Notes: generated by a model not told the origin, from the letters alone. A stretch of 64,000 nt of DNA from Clostridia bacterium (GCA_002919235.1 PKEX01000014.1:1-64000); one strand, 5' to 3'; counted from the stretch's first letter, positions 28,885-37,799 are shown. A program made the numbers and translations.

Positions 28885-29346
28885 TTGAACAACGCCACGG
28901 TCACCCTCATCGTCCTCCTCCTCGCAGTCTTGGCCCTCAGCAGCGGGAGCCCGCCGGTGGCTTCCAGCTCCCGCAGCTTCGTCATCCCCGCCACCGACGA
29001 CGAAGTGAAGCTGCTGGCGCGGCTCATCGACGTCGAAGCGCGGGGCGAACCCTTCCGGGGAAAAGTCGCGGTGGGCGCCGTGGTCGTCAACCGCGTGAAA
29101 GACCCCCGCTTTCCCAACACCATCCGGGAAGTGATCTACGAGCCCAACCAGTTTTACACGCCCGGCCTGCCGAGGTTTCCCGTCCCCTCGGACGAGTCCT
29201 TGAGGGCGGCCCTGGCCGCGCTGCGGGGCCAGGATCCCACGGGCGGCGCCCTGTTCTTCTACAACCCCGACAAGGCGGTGACCGGGGCGTGGTTCGCCAC
29301 CCGCCCCGGCCGGATGCGCATCGGAAACCACGTCTTCACCAAGTAG
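28885..29346 (+). CDS. Cell wall hydrolase, SleB family catalytic domain
   Basis: A 153-residue protein with an N-terminal membrane helix or signal (about 5-20) and then a SleB-type lytic transglycosylase domain. The catalytic glutamate lies in IDVEARGEPF (near 51). The segments VGAVVVNRV, FPNTIREVIYEPNQF and FFYNPDKA are characteristic. There is no peptidoglycan-binding domain, unlike spore-cortex SleB, so it may be a vegetative wall enzyme or a spore enzyme. TTG 28885 follows AGGAGAG. It converges with the ABC exporter genes. Confidence 0.85.
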   Translation: MNNATVTLIVLLLAVLALSSGSPPVASSSRSFVIPATDDEVKLLARLIDVEARGEPFRGKVAVGAVVVNRVKDPRFPNTIREVIYEPNQFYTPGLPRFPVPSDESLRAALAALRGQDPTGGALFFYNPDKAVTGAWFATRPGRMRIGNHVFTK

Positions 29347-29382
29347 GGATCACGGAGAGAGGGGCCGGGCGTCGCGGAGCGC

Positions 29383-31413
29383 TCACTGGTACCACTGCGC
29401 CTGGAGCGAAAAGAAGCCGGCGTACTCTCCCCCGCGAGCCAGGAGTTCTTCGTGCGTCCCAATCTCCACGATCCGGCCCGCCTTGAGCACCACGATGCGG
29501 TCGGCAAGGCGCGCAGAGCCCAGGCGGTGCGAGATCAGGATCGCCGTCCGGCCCCGGGTCATCTCCCCGAACTGGCGGTACACTTCCGCCTCCGCCTTGG
29601 GGTCCAGTGCCGCGGTGGGCTCGTCCAGGATGACCACGGGCGCCTGCCGCACCAAGGCCCGGGCGATGGCCAGCTTCTGCCACTCCCCGCCGGAAAGGTC
29701 TACGCCCCCCAGGGGCTTGCCCAGCAGCGTGCGGTACCCGTCGGGAAGCCGCTGGATGAAGGCGTCGGCCCCGCTCTGAACCGCCGCCCGCTGGATCGCG
29801 GCGTCGTCCGCGTCCCACTGCCTGCCGAAGCGGATGTTGTCGGCCACGGTGAACTGGTAGCGGGCGTACTCCTGGAACACCGCCGCAAAGCACCGGAAGA
29901 GCTCCTCGCGCGGGATATCCTGGATGTCGCGCCCGCCCAAGAGGATCCGCCCCTCCTGCGGCCGGTAAAGGCCCAGGATGAGCCGGATCAGCGTGGACTT
30001 GCCCGCCCCGTTCTCCCCGATGAGCGCGATGCGCTCCCCGGGTTGAATCACCAGGTTGACGTCGTGCAGGACCGGTTGCTGGCTGCCGGGGTAGGTGAAC
30101 GAGACCCCGATGAGCTCGATTCCCAGCGCCGGCGCCGTGTAGAGAGGAGCAGCCTCTGAAAGGAGGCTCCCGGCCGACGCGCCCGCCTCCGGTACGCCCT
30201 GCGGCTCCGAGGGGACGGGGGCTTTCCGGACCCTGCCGCCCCCGGGCAGGACCAGCTTCTCCTGCGCCTCGGGCGCGTCGATCTCGAGGAACTCGTACAG
30301 GTCCGAAAGGTACAAGCTCTGCTCATGGACAGCGGAGAGGCTCTGCATCACCTGGCCGATGCGGAAGCGAAACTGCTGCAGCGCCTGCATCAGCATGGAA
30401 AACGTCCCGACGCTCACCTGCGCGCCCGCGATCATCCCCGCGACGATGAGGAGACAGCCCGAGTACGCCGCCGTCGCCACCATGCCGGTCAGGGCGCCGA
30501 GGCGCGCCTGGCGGGTCTCGAGCTGCCGCCGCTCTTCGGCCAGCCTTGTCGAAAGCCCCGACCAGCGGTCAAGGAGGTGCCCGCTCAGCGTGAACAGGCG
30601 CACTTCCTTGGCCTCGTCCCGGCGGGTGAGCAGGTTCGCGAAGTACATCGCGAGGCGGCTTTCCGGCGTCCGGATGCGGTACACCCACCAGGTCTTCTTC
30701 CGCATGGCCAGCATCACCCAAAACCCCGGGACCACGCCGGCCACCATGATGGGAGCCAGCGACCAGTGGGCCTGCCAGAGCACCGCCAAGATCGCCGCCA
30801 TCCCGGCCACCGAGCCCACCGCCCCCACCAGCCAGCGCAGGAGCTGGACAATGCGGCCTCCCATGTCCTGGTTGGCCCGTTCCAGCGCATCGTAGAAGGA
30901 GGGATGCTCGAAGTAGGCCAGCTCCACCCGGTGGGCCTTCAGGATCACCTCCCGCTGGAGGTGCATCCCCACTCGCTCCTGCACGTCGATCTCCGCCAGG
31001 TGGCTCGCCACCTCCAGCGCGGCCGCCGCTCCCATCGCGGCGGCCAGCCACCCGAGCCACGGCGCGACGCTGCGAAATGCGGCCAGACCCCCGGAAACTG
31101 CCCCCGCGGCGCCGCCCCCCCGAGCCTGCCCCGCCGCGCCGGCGGCCAGCGCCCCCGCCAGCGCGTCCACCAGCTGCTGCGTCACCACCAGCTCCAGCGC
31201 GGCCACGATCCCGCCCAGGACCGCGCCGGCCATCAGCACGGCGGAAGAGAACGGAGCGCACCGCACGGCGGCCCAAAGGAGACGGGGGATCAAGACCAGC
31301 CGGCGGGCGGTGCGGGCAGAAGACCCACCGCTCCCCCCGGGGACTGCCGCGCCCGGGCCGCCGCCCCGCTGGCCGCGCCTTCGTCCCGGCGGCCCGCCCC
31401 AAGGCCCGATCAC
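29383..31413 (-). CDS. ABC exporter half-transporter (membrane domain fused to ATPase), downstream partner
   Basis: A 676-residue half-transporter with six membrane helices and a C-terminal ATPase. The first 40 residues are glycine/proline/arginine-rich and may be partly untranslated. Walker A IGENGAGKST lies near 464, the signature LSGGEWQKLAIA near 571 and Walker B VVILDEPTAALDP near 590. GTG 31413 overlaps the stop of the upstream gene (GTGA), so the two half-transporters are coupled and probably form a heterodimer. Substrate unknown; lipid, peptide and drug exporters all share this form. Confidence 0.85.
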   Translation of the reverse strand: MIGPWGGPPGRRRGQRGGGPGAAVPGGSGGSSARTARRLVLIPRLLWAAVRCAPFSSAVLMAGAVLGGIVAALELVVTQQLVDALAGALAAGAAGQARGGGAAGAVSGGLAAFRSVAPWLGWLAAAMGAAAALEVASHLAEIDVQERVGMHLQREVILKAHRVELAYFEHPSFYDALERANQDMGGRIVQLLRWLVGAVGSVAGMAAILAVLWQAHWSLAPIMVAGVVPGFWVMLAMRKKTWWVYRIRTPESRLAMYFANLLTRRDEAKEVRLFTLSGHLLDRWSGLSTRLAEERRQLETRQARLGALTGMVATAAYSGCLLIVAGMIAGAQVSVGTFSMLMQALQQFRFRIGQVMQSLSAVHEQSLYLSDLYEFLEIDAPEAQEKLVLPGGGRVRKAPVPSEPQGVPEAGASAGSLLSEAAPLYTAPALGIELIGVSFTYPGSQQPVLHDVNLVIQPGERIALIGENGAGKSTLIRLILGLYRPQEGRILLGGRDIQDIPREELFRCFAAVFQEYARYQFTVADNIRFGRQWDADDAAIQRAAVQSGADAFIQRLPDGYRTLLGKPLGGVDLSGGEWQKLAIARALVRQAPVVILDEPTAALDPKAEAEVYRQFGEMTRGRTAILISHRLGSARLADRIVVLKAGRIVEIGTHEELLARGGEYAGFFSLQAQWYQ

Positions 31414-33299
31414 CCGTGCTCACCTCCCCGGGCTTCTTGTTCGGAGGAGGGCCCGCCGCTCGCGGCCGCGCCGCCCGGGGCGCCGCTGCGGTACCAGCGC
31501 GCCTGCATCTCAAACATCCGGGCGTACTCGCCGCCCTTCGCCAGCAGCTCCTCGTGGCTCCCGTTCTCGATGAGCCGCCCCGCCTCCAGCACCAGGATGC
31601 GGTCGGCGATGCGGGCCGAAGCCATCCGGTGGGAGACGAACACCGCGGTCCTCTGCCCGGCCAGGGCGCGAAACTGCTCAAAGACTTCCAGCTCCGCCCG
31701 GGCGTCCAGCGCGGCGGTAGGCTCGTCCAGCACCAGGATCCGGGCGTCGCGAAAGTATGCCCGGGCGATGGCCAGCTTTTGCCACTGGCCGCCGGAGAGG
31801 TCCTTCCCGCCTTCAAACGTCCGCCCCAGGGTCGTGTCGAGTCCCGAAGGGAGCTGCTCGAGGACGGCACCGGCCCCCGCCTTGTCCACCGCGTCCCGGA
31901 TGGCCGGGTCGTCGTCCAGCCGCTCCACCTGGCCGAAACCCACGTTGTCCCTGGCGGTGAGCTGGTAGCGGAGGTAGTCCTGGAAGACCGCGGCCGCCAG
32001 CCTCCGGTGGCCTTCGGGATCCAGGGTGCGAAGATCCTTCCCGTCGATGAGGATGCGCCCCCGGGTGGGCTGGTAGAGCCCGAGAAGCAGCTTGACCAGG
32101 GTGGTCTTACCCGCGCCGTTGGTGCCGATCAGCGCGACTTTTTCGCCGGGATAGATCGTGAACGAGAGATCCTTCAAGACCTCCGGCCCGCCGGGATAGG
32201 CGAAGCTCACGTTCTCGAAGTCGATCCGGCACGGCTGCCCGGCCGCCGCCGGTTCACGCCCTTCTTCGACCCGTTCGTACTCGACGAAAGCCTTGAGGTC
32301 GCTCAGGTAGAGGGACTCTTCGTAGAGGCTGCCCACCTGGCGCAGCACCGCCACCAGCTGCCCCTGAAAGCCGGTGGCCGCCTGCATCAAGGCGACGAAG
32401 CCGCCCAGGCTCACGACGCCTTCCACCGCCCGCCAGAGAAGGAGGGCCACGGCGCCCGCCAGCGACAGCACGCCCCAGGCCCTGGCCGCCCCGATGCGCA
32501 GCTGCTGGCTCCGGGCGAGGCGGAGCCGCTCGTCCCGCAGGGCCAGCGCCGCGCGGTGCCATTCGTCGATGAGAAAGCGCCCCAGCTGGTAGAGGCGGAG
32601 CTCTTTCGCCGCGTCCCGGTCCGTGAGGAGCTGCACCAGGTAGTCGACGCGCCGCTGGGCCGGCGTCTGGCGGCGGCGCAGGGCGTACTGCTCTTCCCCG
32701 CGGCGCAGGTGGGTGAGAAGGCTGGGCGCCGCGCCCGCCGCCAGGACCAGCGGCAGCGCGGCGTGGGCCTGCACCAGGAGGACGAGGAAGCTCACCAGAT
32801 GGACCAGAGTCTGCGCGGCCGACAGGGCGCTCTCAAAGATGAAGAACGAGCGCCACGTGGCCGCCTGCCGGGCCCGCTGGAGCCGGTCGTGAAACGCGGG
32901 AAGCTCAAACTCCTCCAGGGGCACTTTCCCCGACTTCTCGATGACCAGGTGCTGGAGCCGGAGCCCGGCCCGCTCCCGCAGCAGCGCCCGGGCGGTCTGC
33001 CGCTCGGACTCCAGCAGGGCCTGGAAGGCCGAGACCCCAGCCAGCGCCGCGATCCACACCGCCATGTCCCGCACGCCGCCGGCGCCTCCTGCCATCCCCG
33101 CCACCGTGTCGAGCAGGCGCTGCGTGATCAGGAGCTGGACTGCGGGAATCAACCCTTGGACGGCCGTAGCCGCCACGTTGATCGCGACCGCCAGCGGCCG
33201 CTCCCGCCAGAGCAGCCCGAAAAACCACCAGAGCATGCGGGCCGCCCCGGAGCGGCGCAGGTCTTGTCCTTGAAGGGCCTTGACGCCCGTCACTCTCAT
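31410..33299 (-). CDS. ABC exporter half-transporter, upstream partner
   Basis: A 629-residue half-transporter, clearly paralogous to the gene it overlaps. Six helices occupy about residues 25-320. Walker A is IGTNGAGKTT (near 390), the signature LSGGQWQKLAIA (near 498) and Walker B LVLDEPTAALD. Both partners have a tryptophan after the LSGG(E/Q) signature and an intact catalytic region, so the asymmetry typical of degenerate heterodimers is not obvious. ATG 33299 faces the YceI gene; the two are divergent over about 210 bases. Confidence 0.87.
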   Translation of the reverse strand: MRVTGVKALQGQDLRRSGAARMLWWFFGLLWRERPLAVAINVAATAVQGLIPAVQLLITQRLLDTVAGMAGGAGGVRDMAVWIAALAGVSAFQALLESERQTARALLRERAGLRLQHLVIEKSGKVPLEEFELPAFHDRLQRARQAATWRSFFIFESALSAAQTLVHLVSFLVLLVQAHAALPLVLAAGAAPSLLTHLRRGEEQYALRRRQTPAQRRVDYLVQLLTDRDAAKELRLYQLGRFLIDEWHRAALALRDERLRLARSQQLRIGAARAWGVLSLAGAVALLLWRAVEGVVSLGGFVALMQAATGFQGQLVAVLRQVGSLYEESLYLSDLKAFVEYERVEEGREPAAAGQPCRIDFENVSFAYPGGPEVLKDLSFTIYPGEKVALIGTNGAGKTTLVKLLLGLYQPTRGRILIDGKDLRTLDPEGHRRLAAAVFQDYLRYQLTARDNVGFGQVERLDDDPAIRDAVDKAGAGAVLEQLPSGLDTTLGRTFEGGKDLSGGQWQKLAIARAYFRDARILVLDEPTAALDARAELEVFEQFRALAGQRTAVFVSHRMASARIADRILVLEAGRLIENGSHEELLAKGGEYARMFEMQARWYRSGAPGGAAASGGPSSEQEARGGEHG

Positions 33300-33429
33300 C
33301 CCCTGCCTTGCCGTCGTGCAGAGGCTGCTGGGTCCCTCGCACGCAAGGTAATGGTATACGCCGTCCGGCCTGTTCCGTCCTGGCCCCGGCCCGCCCGCTG
33401 AGCCCGCCCGCCAAGAATCGTCGGGAGTT

Positions 33430-33462
33430 CGTCACAAAATCGTCACAATCCCGTGGCATACT
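33430..33462 (+). promoter_or_regulatory. Pho-box-like direct repeats with a -10 hexamer ahead of yceI
   Basis: CGTCACAA occurs at 33430-33437 and again at 33441-33448, an 11-base spacing. The block reads GTCACAAAATCGTCACA, close to the PhoB/PhoP box, in which two GTCA units are 11 bases apart. CATACT (33457-33462) follows eight bases later, the spacing expected for an activator that replaces the -35. No PhoR/PhoB genes are in the window. Confidence 0.5.
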
Positions 33463-33463
33463 T

Positions 33464-33489
33464 CAAAGGTACACATCAAAGGTACACAT
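33464..33489 (+). repeat. Tandem 13-bp direct repeat in the yceI leader
   Basis: CAAAGGTACACAT occurs twice, at 33464-33476 and 33477-33489, with no gap. It lies at or just after the predicted transcription start. It might be a regulator site or a recent slippage duplication. Confidence 0.75.
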
Positions 33490-33512
33490 CTCGGTGAGTC
33501 AAGGAGGCTGCC

Positions 33513-34214
33513 ATGAAGAGGAGCCAGATCGCCGTCATCGCCGTCCTCGCCCTGGCCATCGCCGGGACGGCGGCTTGGTTTTTCAGCCAGCCCAACCGGG
33601 CGGCGTCGGACCCTGCGCCCGCGGCGCCGCAGGGCAGCGCGCCGCCGCTGGCCGGCGCGCCCCGGGCCGCCGGCGTCACGACGCTGGCGGTGGACGCGTC
33701 CAGCAGCCAAGCCCGCTACCGGGTGCGCGAGCAGCTGGCCAGCGTCAGCTTCCCCATCGACGCCGTGGGCACCACCCGGGACATCAGCGGCGTGGTCGCG
33801 TTCGCCGAGGACGGACGGGTCCTTGCCGACCGGTCGTCGATCACGGTCAACGTGACCCGGCTTCAGAGCGACCAGGCCCGGCGCGACAACTTCATCCGCA
33901 CCAACACCCTGGAGACGCAGCGGTATCCCGAAGTGCACTTCATCCCCACTGAAGTGCGGGGGCTTCCCATGCCGCTGCCTGCGGAAGGGGAAGTGCCCAT
34001 CACCATCGCCGGGGAGCTCACCATCAAGAACGTGACGCGCCCGGTGCAGTGGACCGGGACGGCCACCTTTACGCCCGAAGGCATGACCGTGTCAGCCAAC
34101 ACCGTCATCACCTTCGAGGAGTTTCAAATCGCAAAGCCCCGCGTCGCGCTGGTCCTCAGCGTCGCGGACGAAATCCGGCTGGAAGTGGACGCCCATTTTC
34201 GAAAGCAGTCGTGA
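33513..34214 (+). CDS. YceI family protein, membrane-anchored or secreted
   Basis: A 233-residue protein with an N-terminal hydrophobic helix (about 7-25), a proline/alanine-rich linker (about 30-52) and a YceI lipocalin-like barrel. Signature segments include RYRVREQLA, NFIRTNTLETQRYPEVHF near 128-145 and GELTIKNVTRPV. YceI proteins bind polyprenoid chains, so an isoprenoid-quinone association is plausible given the menaquinone genes, but this is inference. AAGGAGG precedes ATG 33513. Confidence 0.85.
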   Translation: MKRSQIAVIAVLALAIAGTAAWFFSQPNRAASDPAPAAPQGSAPPLAGAPRAAGVTTLAVDASSSQARYRVREQLASVSFPIDAVGTTRDISGVVAFAEDGRVLADRSSITVNVTRLQSDQARRDNFIRTNTLETQRYPEVHFIPTEVRGLPMPLPAEGEVPITIAGELTIKNVTRPVQWTGTATFTPEGMTVSANTVITFEEFQIAKPRVALVLSVADEIRLEVDAHFRKQS

Positions 34215-34260
34215 CCGGCGGTGATCCCGTGAGCGGCAGCAGGGATTTTCTCCGACCATG

Positions 34261-34290
34261 TTGACTAATCTTATCGGAGAATGTTAGTAT
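34261..34290 (+). promoter_or_regulatory. Promoter of the sulfurtransferase gene
   Basis: TTGACT (34261-34266) and TAGTAT (34285-34290) are separated by 18 bases. The region is strikingly AT-rich against its surroundings and lies 39 bases before the gene. Confidence 0.6.
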
Positions 34291-34328
34291 TTCTTCAAAC
34301 CCTGTTGCCGCTCACGAGGAGGATCACC

Positions 34329-35189
34329 ATGTCCGAGTATCCCGAGTATGCCAATCCGAACGCTCTGGTCAGCACGGAATGGGTGAGCCAGCGGCTGGCG
34401 GACTCCAGCGTGAAGCTGGTGGAGGTGGACGTCGACACTAGCGCCTACTACGAGGAGGGCCACATCCAAGGAGCCGTCGCCTGGAACTGGAACACGGATC
34501 TTCAGGATCCCGTGAGGCGGGACATCCTCAGCCGGGAGCAGATGCAGGAGCTCCTGCGGCGGTCGGGGATCCGAAACGACGACACCATCGTGCTCTACGG
34601 CGACAACAACAACTGGTTCGCCGCCTACGCCTACTGGCAGCTCAAGCTTTACGGCCACAAGGACGTGCGGCTGATGAACGGCGGCCGGAAGAAATGGATC
34701 GCCGAGGGCCGGCCGCTGGTCCAAGAGGTGCCGCAGCCCGAGCCTTCGGACTACGTGGTGCAGGAGGTCCACCCCGAGCTCAGGGCCCTGCAGCCCTTCG
34801 TCCTGGAGAGCATCGGCAAGCGGCCCCTGGTGGACGTCCGCTCGCCGCAGGAGTACAACGGCGAGATCCTGGCCCCGCCGGGGATGAGCGAGACCGCCCA
34901 GCGGGCGGGTCACATCCCCACGGCCATCAACGTCCCGTGGTCGAAGACCGTCAACGAAGACGGCACCTTCAAGAGCCGGGACGAGCTGGCGCGCCTTTAC
35001 CAGGAGGCGGGCCTGTCGCCCGATGCCGAGTCCATCATCACATACTGCCGCATCGGGGAGCGCTCCTCCCACACCTGGTTCGTGCTGAAGGAGCTCCTGG
35101 GCTACCCCGACGTGCGCAACTACGACGGCTCCTGGACCGAGTGGGGCAGCATGGTAGGCACGCCCATCGAGAACCCGGCAGCGTCGTGA
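34329..35189 (+). CDS. Thiosulfate/3-mercaptopyruvate sulfurtransferase (two-domain rhodanese)
   Basis: A 286-residue tandem rhodanese. The inactive N-terminal domain includes DVDTSAYYEEGHIQGAV, and the active C-terminal domain has the catalytic cysteine near 240 in YCRIGERSSHTW. The CRxGER loop is more typical of thiosulfate:cyanide sulfurtransferases than of mercaptopyruvate enzymes (CG[S/T]GVTA). ATG 34329 is chosen over an upstream in-frame codon because GAGGAGG lies before it. It has its own promoter. The DoxD-like protein elsewhere in the window could be a thiosulfate-metabolism partner, though the link is weak. Confidence 0.9.
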   Translation: MSEYPEYANPNALVSTEWVSQRLADSSVKLVEVDVDTSAYYEEGHIQGAVAWNWNTDLQDPVRRDILSREQMQELLRRSGIRNDDTIVLYGDNNNWFAAYAYWQLKLYGHKDVRLMNGGRKKWIAEGRPLVQEVPQPEPSDYVVQEVHPELRALQPFVLESIGKRPLVDVRSPQEYNGEILAPPGMSETAQRAGHIPTAINVPWSKTVNEDGTFKSRDELARLYQEAGLSPDAESIITYCRIGERSSHTWFVLKELLGYPDVRNYDGSWTEWGSMVGTPIENPAAS

Positions 35190-35261
35190 CCGGGGGCCGG
35201 CGAAGCCCCGGGAGCGGAGCGGCGAGTGGGCGAGAGCGGTGTGCGGAAGGTGACAGCGGCC

Positions 35262-35651
35262 ATGAGCGAGCTTGCCTCCCTTTACGTGCAGGCTGCCTTT
35301 GAAGCCAAAGAGGCCGGGGACCTCCCCCTCTTCTTCTCCATGGACGTGCTCCAGCGGTACGCGCAAGACGGCGTGCGCCTCATGCGGAGCCACAACGCCG
35401 GGCGGCTGCAGTCCAAGGAAGGCTGGCGCCTCGACTTCGGCATCGTGGACGAGGCGAGGCTCATCCACGCCCCTGCCCGCGAGGTCTTCCGCCTTCCCAA
35501 GGCCGAGCGGCTGCACTTTGCGGCGCACCTTCACCTGCCGCCGCTAAACGAGCGGTTCCTGCGCCTTCAGATGGGCGGCGGCGCCTGCGTGGACGACGGC
35601 GAGACCCAGCCCTGGGACGGCACGCCCCGGGCCGCCGTCTCCCGGGATTGA
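35262..35651 (+). CDS. Hypothetical protein
   Basis: A 129-residue protein I do not recognise. It begins SELASLYVQAAFEAKEAG and has a predicted mixed alpha/beta content with no signal or membrane helix. ATG 35262 is preferred because AAGGTGA lies upstream, although GTG 35226 is in frame. It follows the rhodanese by 72 bases and ends just before a strong terminator, so it is probably in the rhodanese transcript. The codon pattern looks genuinely coding. Confidence 0.65.
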   Translation: MSELASLYVQAAFEAKEAGDLPLFFSMDVLQRYAQDGVRLMRSHNAGRLQSKEGWRLDFGIVDEARLIHAPAREVFRLPKAERLHFAAHLHLPPLNERFLRLQMGGGACVDDGETQPWDGTPRAAVSRD

Positions 35652-35661
35652 CGGCACGGAC

Positions 35662-35708
35662 GAAAAAAAAAAGCGGCGGGACATCTCCGTCCCGCCGCTC
35701 GTTTTTTT
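35662..35708. terminator. Bidirectional intrinsic terminator
   Basis: AGCGGCGGGAC (35672-35682) pairs perfectly with GTCCCGCCGCT (35689-35699) around six bases. A run of ten A precedes and seven T follow, so it works on both strands. It separates the hypothetical gene from the convergent DraG-like/xylanase operon. Confidence 0.93.
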
Positions 35709-35752
35709 GGAACCGCTGGCTCCGGCGACCGGGCCGGGCCGTGCCGGGCCGC

Positions 35753-36655
35753 TCAGCACTTTTTCCGGCGGAAGCGGTCTCTATACTGGGGAACCCGCAG
35801 GTACCTGAAGGTTCGCAGGTCCAGCAGGTCCTCCACCACCTCCAGCACGGGGGTCTGCTGGTCGAGGCCGGCTCGGGCCTCCGCCGGCAGGCTGGCCGGC
35901 GCAAAGGCGCCGCCCAGCATCCCCGCGACGGCGGCCAGGCACCGCCCGCCGCCGTCGAGCCCGGCCGCGGCGGCGATGGCCTTCGCCGCGTCCTGGCTCA
36001 GGTACGCGAGGCCCAAGGCCTCCGCGGCCAGCTGGTGCACGGCCAGCTTCTCCGTCTTGAGCGCCCCCGCCGCGCCCGCGCCGCCCGCAGGACGCCCTCC
36101 GGCGGCTGCGCCTTCCGGCCGGAAACGGCTGCGGGCTCCGGCGTAGATCTCGTCGAAGACCGCCCGGATCGCTGCCGTCACCGAGGGACCCTTGACGGCC
36201 CCGAACGCCTCCGCCCGCTGGGCGATGAAGAGGCTCTGCGCCAGCGCGCCCTCCATGGCCCAGCCGTCCAGGAGGCCGGAGAGAAACCCGGCGATCGCGG
36301 CCGCGCTCGCGATGGCGTCCGACGCGTCCGCGAAGGGCTGCACCAAGCTCACCGCATCGTCCACCACGCCGTTGTGGTCCTGCGGCCGCCGGGCAAGGCC
36401 GACCGCCGCCCCGGCCCCGGCCACTCGCTGGGCGAGGTCGAGGCCCGCCGGGGGCTCAGGAAAGGGCGGGGCGCTGCCGGGGGTGATCACGTCTGCGCTG
36501 GGCGGGCGTCCCCCGCGCCGCTCGATCAGCCACGTGCCCAGCGCCAGGGTCCATTCCAAGAGGCCGCCGCTTTCGGGGCGGCCGTCGCCCGCGTGCAGGG
36601 CCTCCAGCGCGCCAAACGCCCTTTGAAAGAGAAGCGACACTCTGCAATCCCCCAT
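35753..36655 (-). CDS. ADP-ribosylglycohydrolase-like protein with degenerate metal site
   Basis: A 300-residue all-helical protein resembling the ADP-ribosyl-[dinitrogen reductase] hydrolase (DraG) family. The family's C-terminal motif, normally GGDTDTxAAIxGAxxGA, is recognisable as AGLDGGGRCLAAVAGMLGGAF near 230-250, with its metal-binding acidic and threonine positions largely replaced by glycine. The usual N-terminal acidic residues are also poorly matched. It is therefore probably catalytically changed or inactive. Its ATG follows immediately after the TAA of the intracellular xylanase, so they are one operon. Similarity is judged by eye only. Confidence 0.5.
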   Translation of the reverse strand: MGDCRVSLLFQRAFGALEALHAGDGRPESGGLLEWTLALGTWLIERRGGRPPSADVITPGSAPPFPEPPAGLDLAQRVAGAGAAVGLARRPQDHNGVVDDAVSLVQPFADASDAIASAAAIAGFLSGLLDGWAMEGALAQSLFIAQRAEAFGAVKGPSVTAAIRAVFDEIYAGARSRFRPEGAAAGGRPAGGAGAAGALKTEKLAVHQLAAEALGLAYLSQDAAKAIAAAAGLDGGGRCLAAVAGMLGGAFAPASLPAEARAGLDQQTPVLEVVEDLLDLRTFRYLRVPQYRDRFRRKKC

Positions 36656-37654
36656 TTACGGGGCATAACCGTCCGGATCGAGAACCGCCCAGAAGGCCGG
36701 TTTGGGCTGACCTTCGCGGTCCCAAAGGAGCGGGTGGTCCGTCCTGCCCACCACCGGGAAGTTGTTCTTCCAGCTGGTAAAGTCGGTGATGCCCCAGAAG
36801 GTCACCCGGTCGATCACCTGGTTGTACTCGCGGAACAGCCGGAACAGCTCCGCGTACCGCTGGGCCTGCTTCCGGCTGACGTCTTCGGGCAGGCCGCCGG
36901 CGTAGAGGTTGCGCCGCTCGGACCACGGGTAGACGCTGAGATCCAGCTCGGTGATCATCACCTTGACGCCCAGGGCGGCGAAGTCCTCAATGGCCTGCCT
37001 CACGTCGGCGATCGACGGGTTTTCGATGTCGAAGTGGCCTTGGATCCCGACCCCGTCGATCCGGATCCCCTTGTCCTGGAGACGCCGGACCAGGTCGAGC
37101 GCGCCCCGGCGCTTCTTGGGGTCGGCCAACCCGTAATCATTATAATAGAGCTCTACGTCAGGGCAAGCCTGCGCCGCCCACTCAAAGGCCCGCTCGATAA
37201 ACTCGAAGCCGGTAATCTGGAACCACGGGCTCTGCCGCATCTGGCCGTCGTCCGCGACGGCTTCGTTCACCACGTCCCAACCCTTGATGCGGCTGCCGTA
37301 GCGGCTCACCACCGTGTCGATGTGCTCTTTCATCCGGGCCAGCAGCGTGTCGCGGTCCACGGGGTTGCCGCCCTCGTCCTGGAACACCCACGCCGGCGTC
37401 TGGTTGTGCCACACCAGGGTATGCCCGATCACCTTCATGCCGCGCTTCTCCGCGTCCTCGATGAGCTGGTCGACGACGGCGAAGTGGTAGACGCCGGGCT
37501 GCGGGTGGACCCGCTCCCACTTGGCGGCGTTCTCGGGGGTCACCACGTTGAAGTGCCGGATCAGATGCTCGTACTGGGGGAGCATCCGGTCCTGGGCAAA
37601 GCCGATCAAAAAGTCGTTCGCGTACACATCCTTGAGCAGTCTGACGTCGTCCAT
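36656..37654 (-). CDS. Intracellular endo-1,4-beta-xylanase, GH10
   Basis: A 332-residue GH10 enzyme without a signal peptide, so it likely acts on xylo-oligosaccharides inside the cell. Family motifs are FNVVTPENAAKWE, GHTLVWHNQTPAW, the acid/base glutamate in WDVVNEAV (near 129) and the nucleophile in MITELDLSVYPW (near 234), with the C-terminal TFWGITDFTSW. ATG 37654 has GGGGGAGG upstream. It is followed without a gap by the DraG-like gene. A second, secreted GH10 enzyme is encoded at 47002-48324. Confidence 0.95.
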   Translation of the reverse strand: MDDVRLLKDVYANDFLIGFAQDRMLPQYEHLIRHFNVVTPENAAKWERVHPQPGVYHFAVVDQLIEDAEKRGMKVIGHTLVWHNQTPAWVFQDEGGNPVDRDTLLARMKEHIDTVVSRYGSRIKGWDVVNEAVADDGQMRQSPWFQITGFEFIERAFEWAAQACPDVELYYNDYGLADPKKRRGALDLVRRLQDKGIRIDGVGIQGHFDIENPSIADVRQAIEDFAALGVKVMITELDLSVYPWSERRNLYAGGLPEDVSRKQAQRYAELFRLFREYNQVIDRVTFWGITDFTSWKNNFPVVGRTDHPLLWDREGQPKPAFWAVLDPDGYAP

Positions 37655-37759
37655 GAAGCTCCTCCCCCGTCAGGTCATGATCTTTCTTACTCCTTCGACG
37701 GGGAAGGTCGTTTCTCATGCCGGGTCCATGCAGAAAGTCGCCCCCGCTCCCCGCGCGCG

Positions 37760-37790
37760 AAAAAAGGCCCGGGCCAAGCGGGCCCGGGCC
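37760..37790 (-). terminator. Intrinsic terminator for the small Gln/Arg-rich gene
   Basis: On the minus strand, GGCCCGGGCC pairs with a second GGCCCGGGCC (37781-37790 and 37766-37775) around a five-base loop, followed by six T (37765-37760). It lies 10 bases past the small gene's stop. Confidence 0.9.
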
Positions 37791-37799
37791 GGCGTGAGG

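Noticed and set aside
31077-33401. Open frame of about 770 codons on the plus strand across the ABC exporters
   Set aside because: Antisense shadow of two intact half-transporters.
33464-33489. Possible CRISPR-like or satellite repeat
   Set aside because: Only two 13-bp copies without spacers; at most a duplication or a regulator site.
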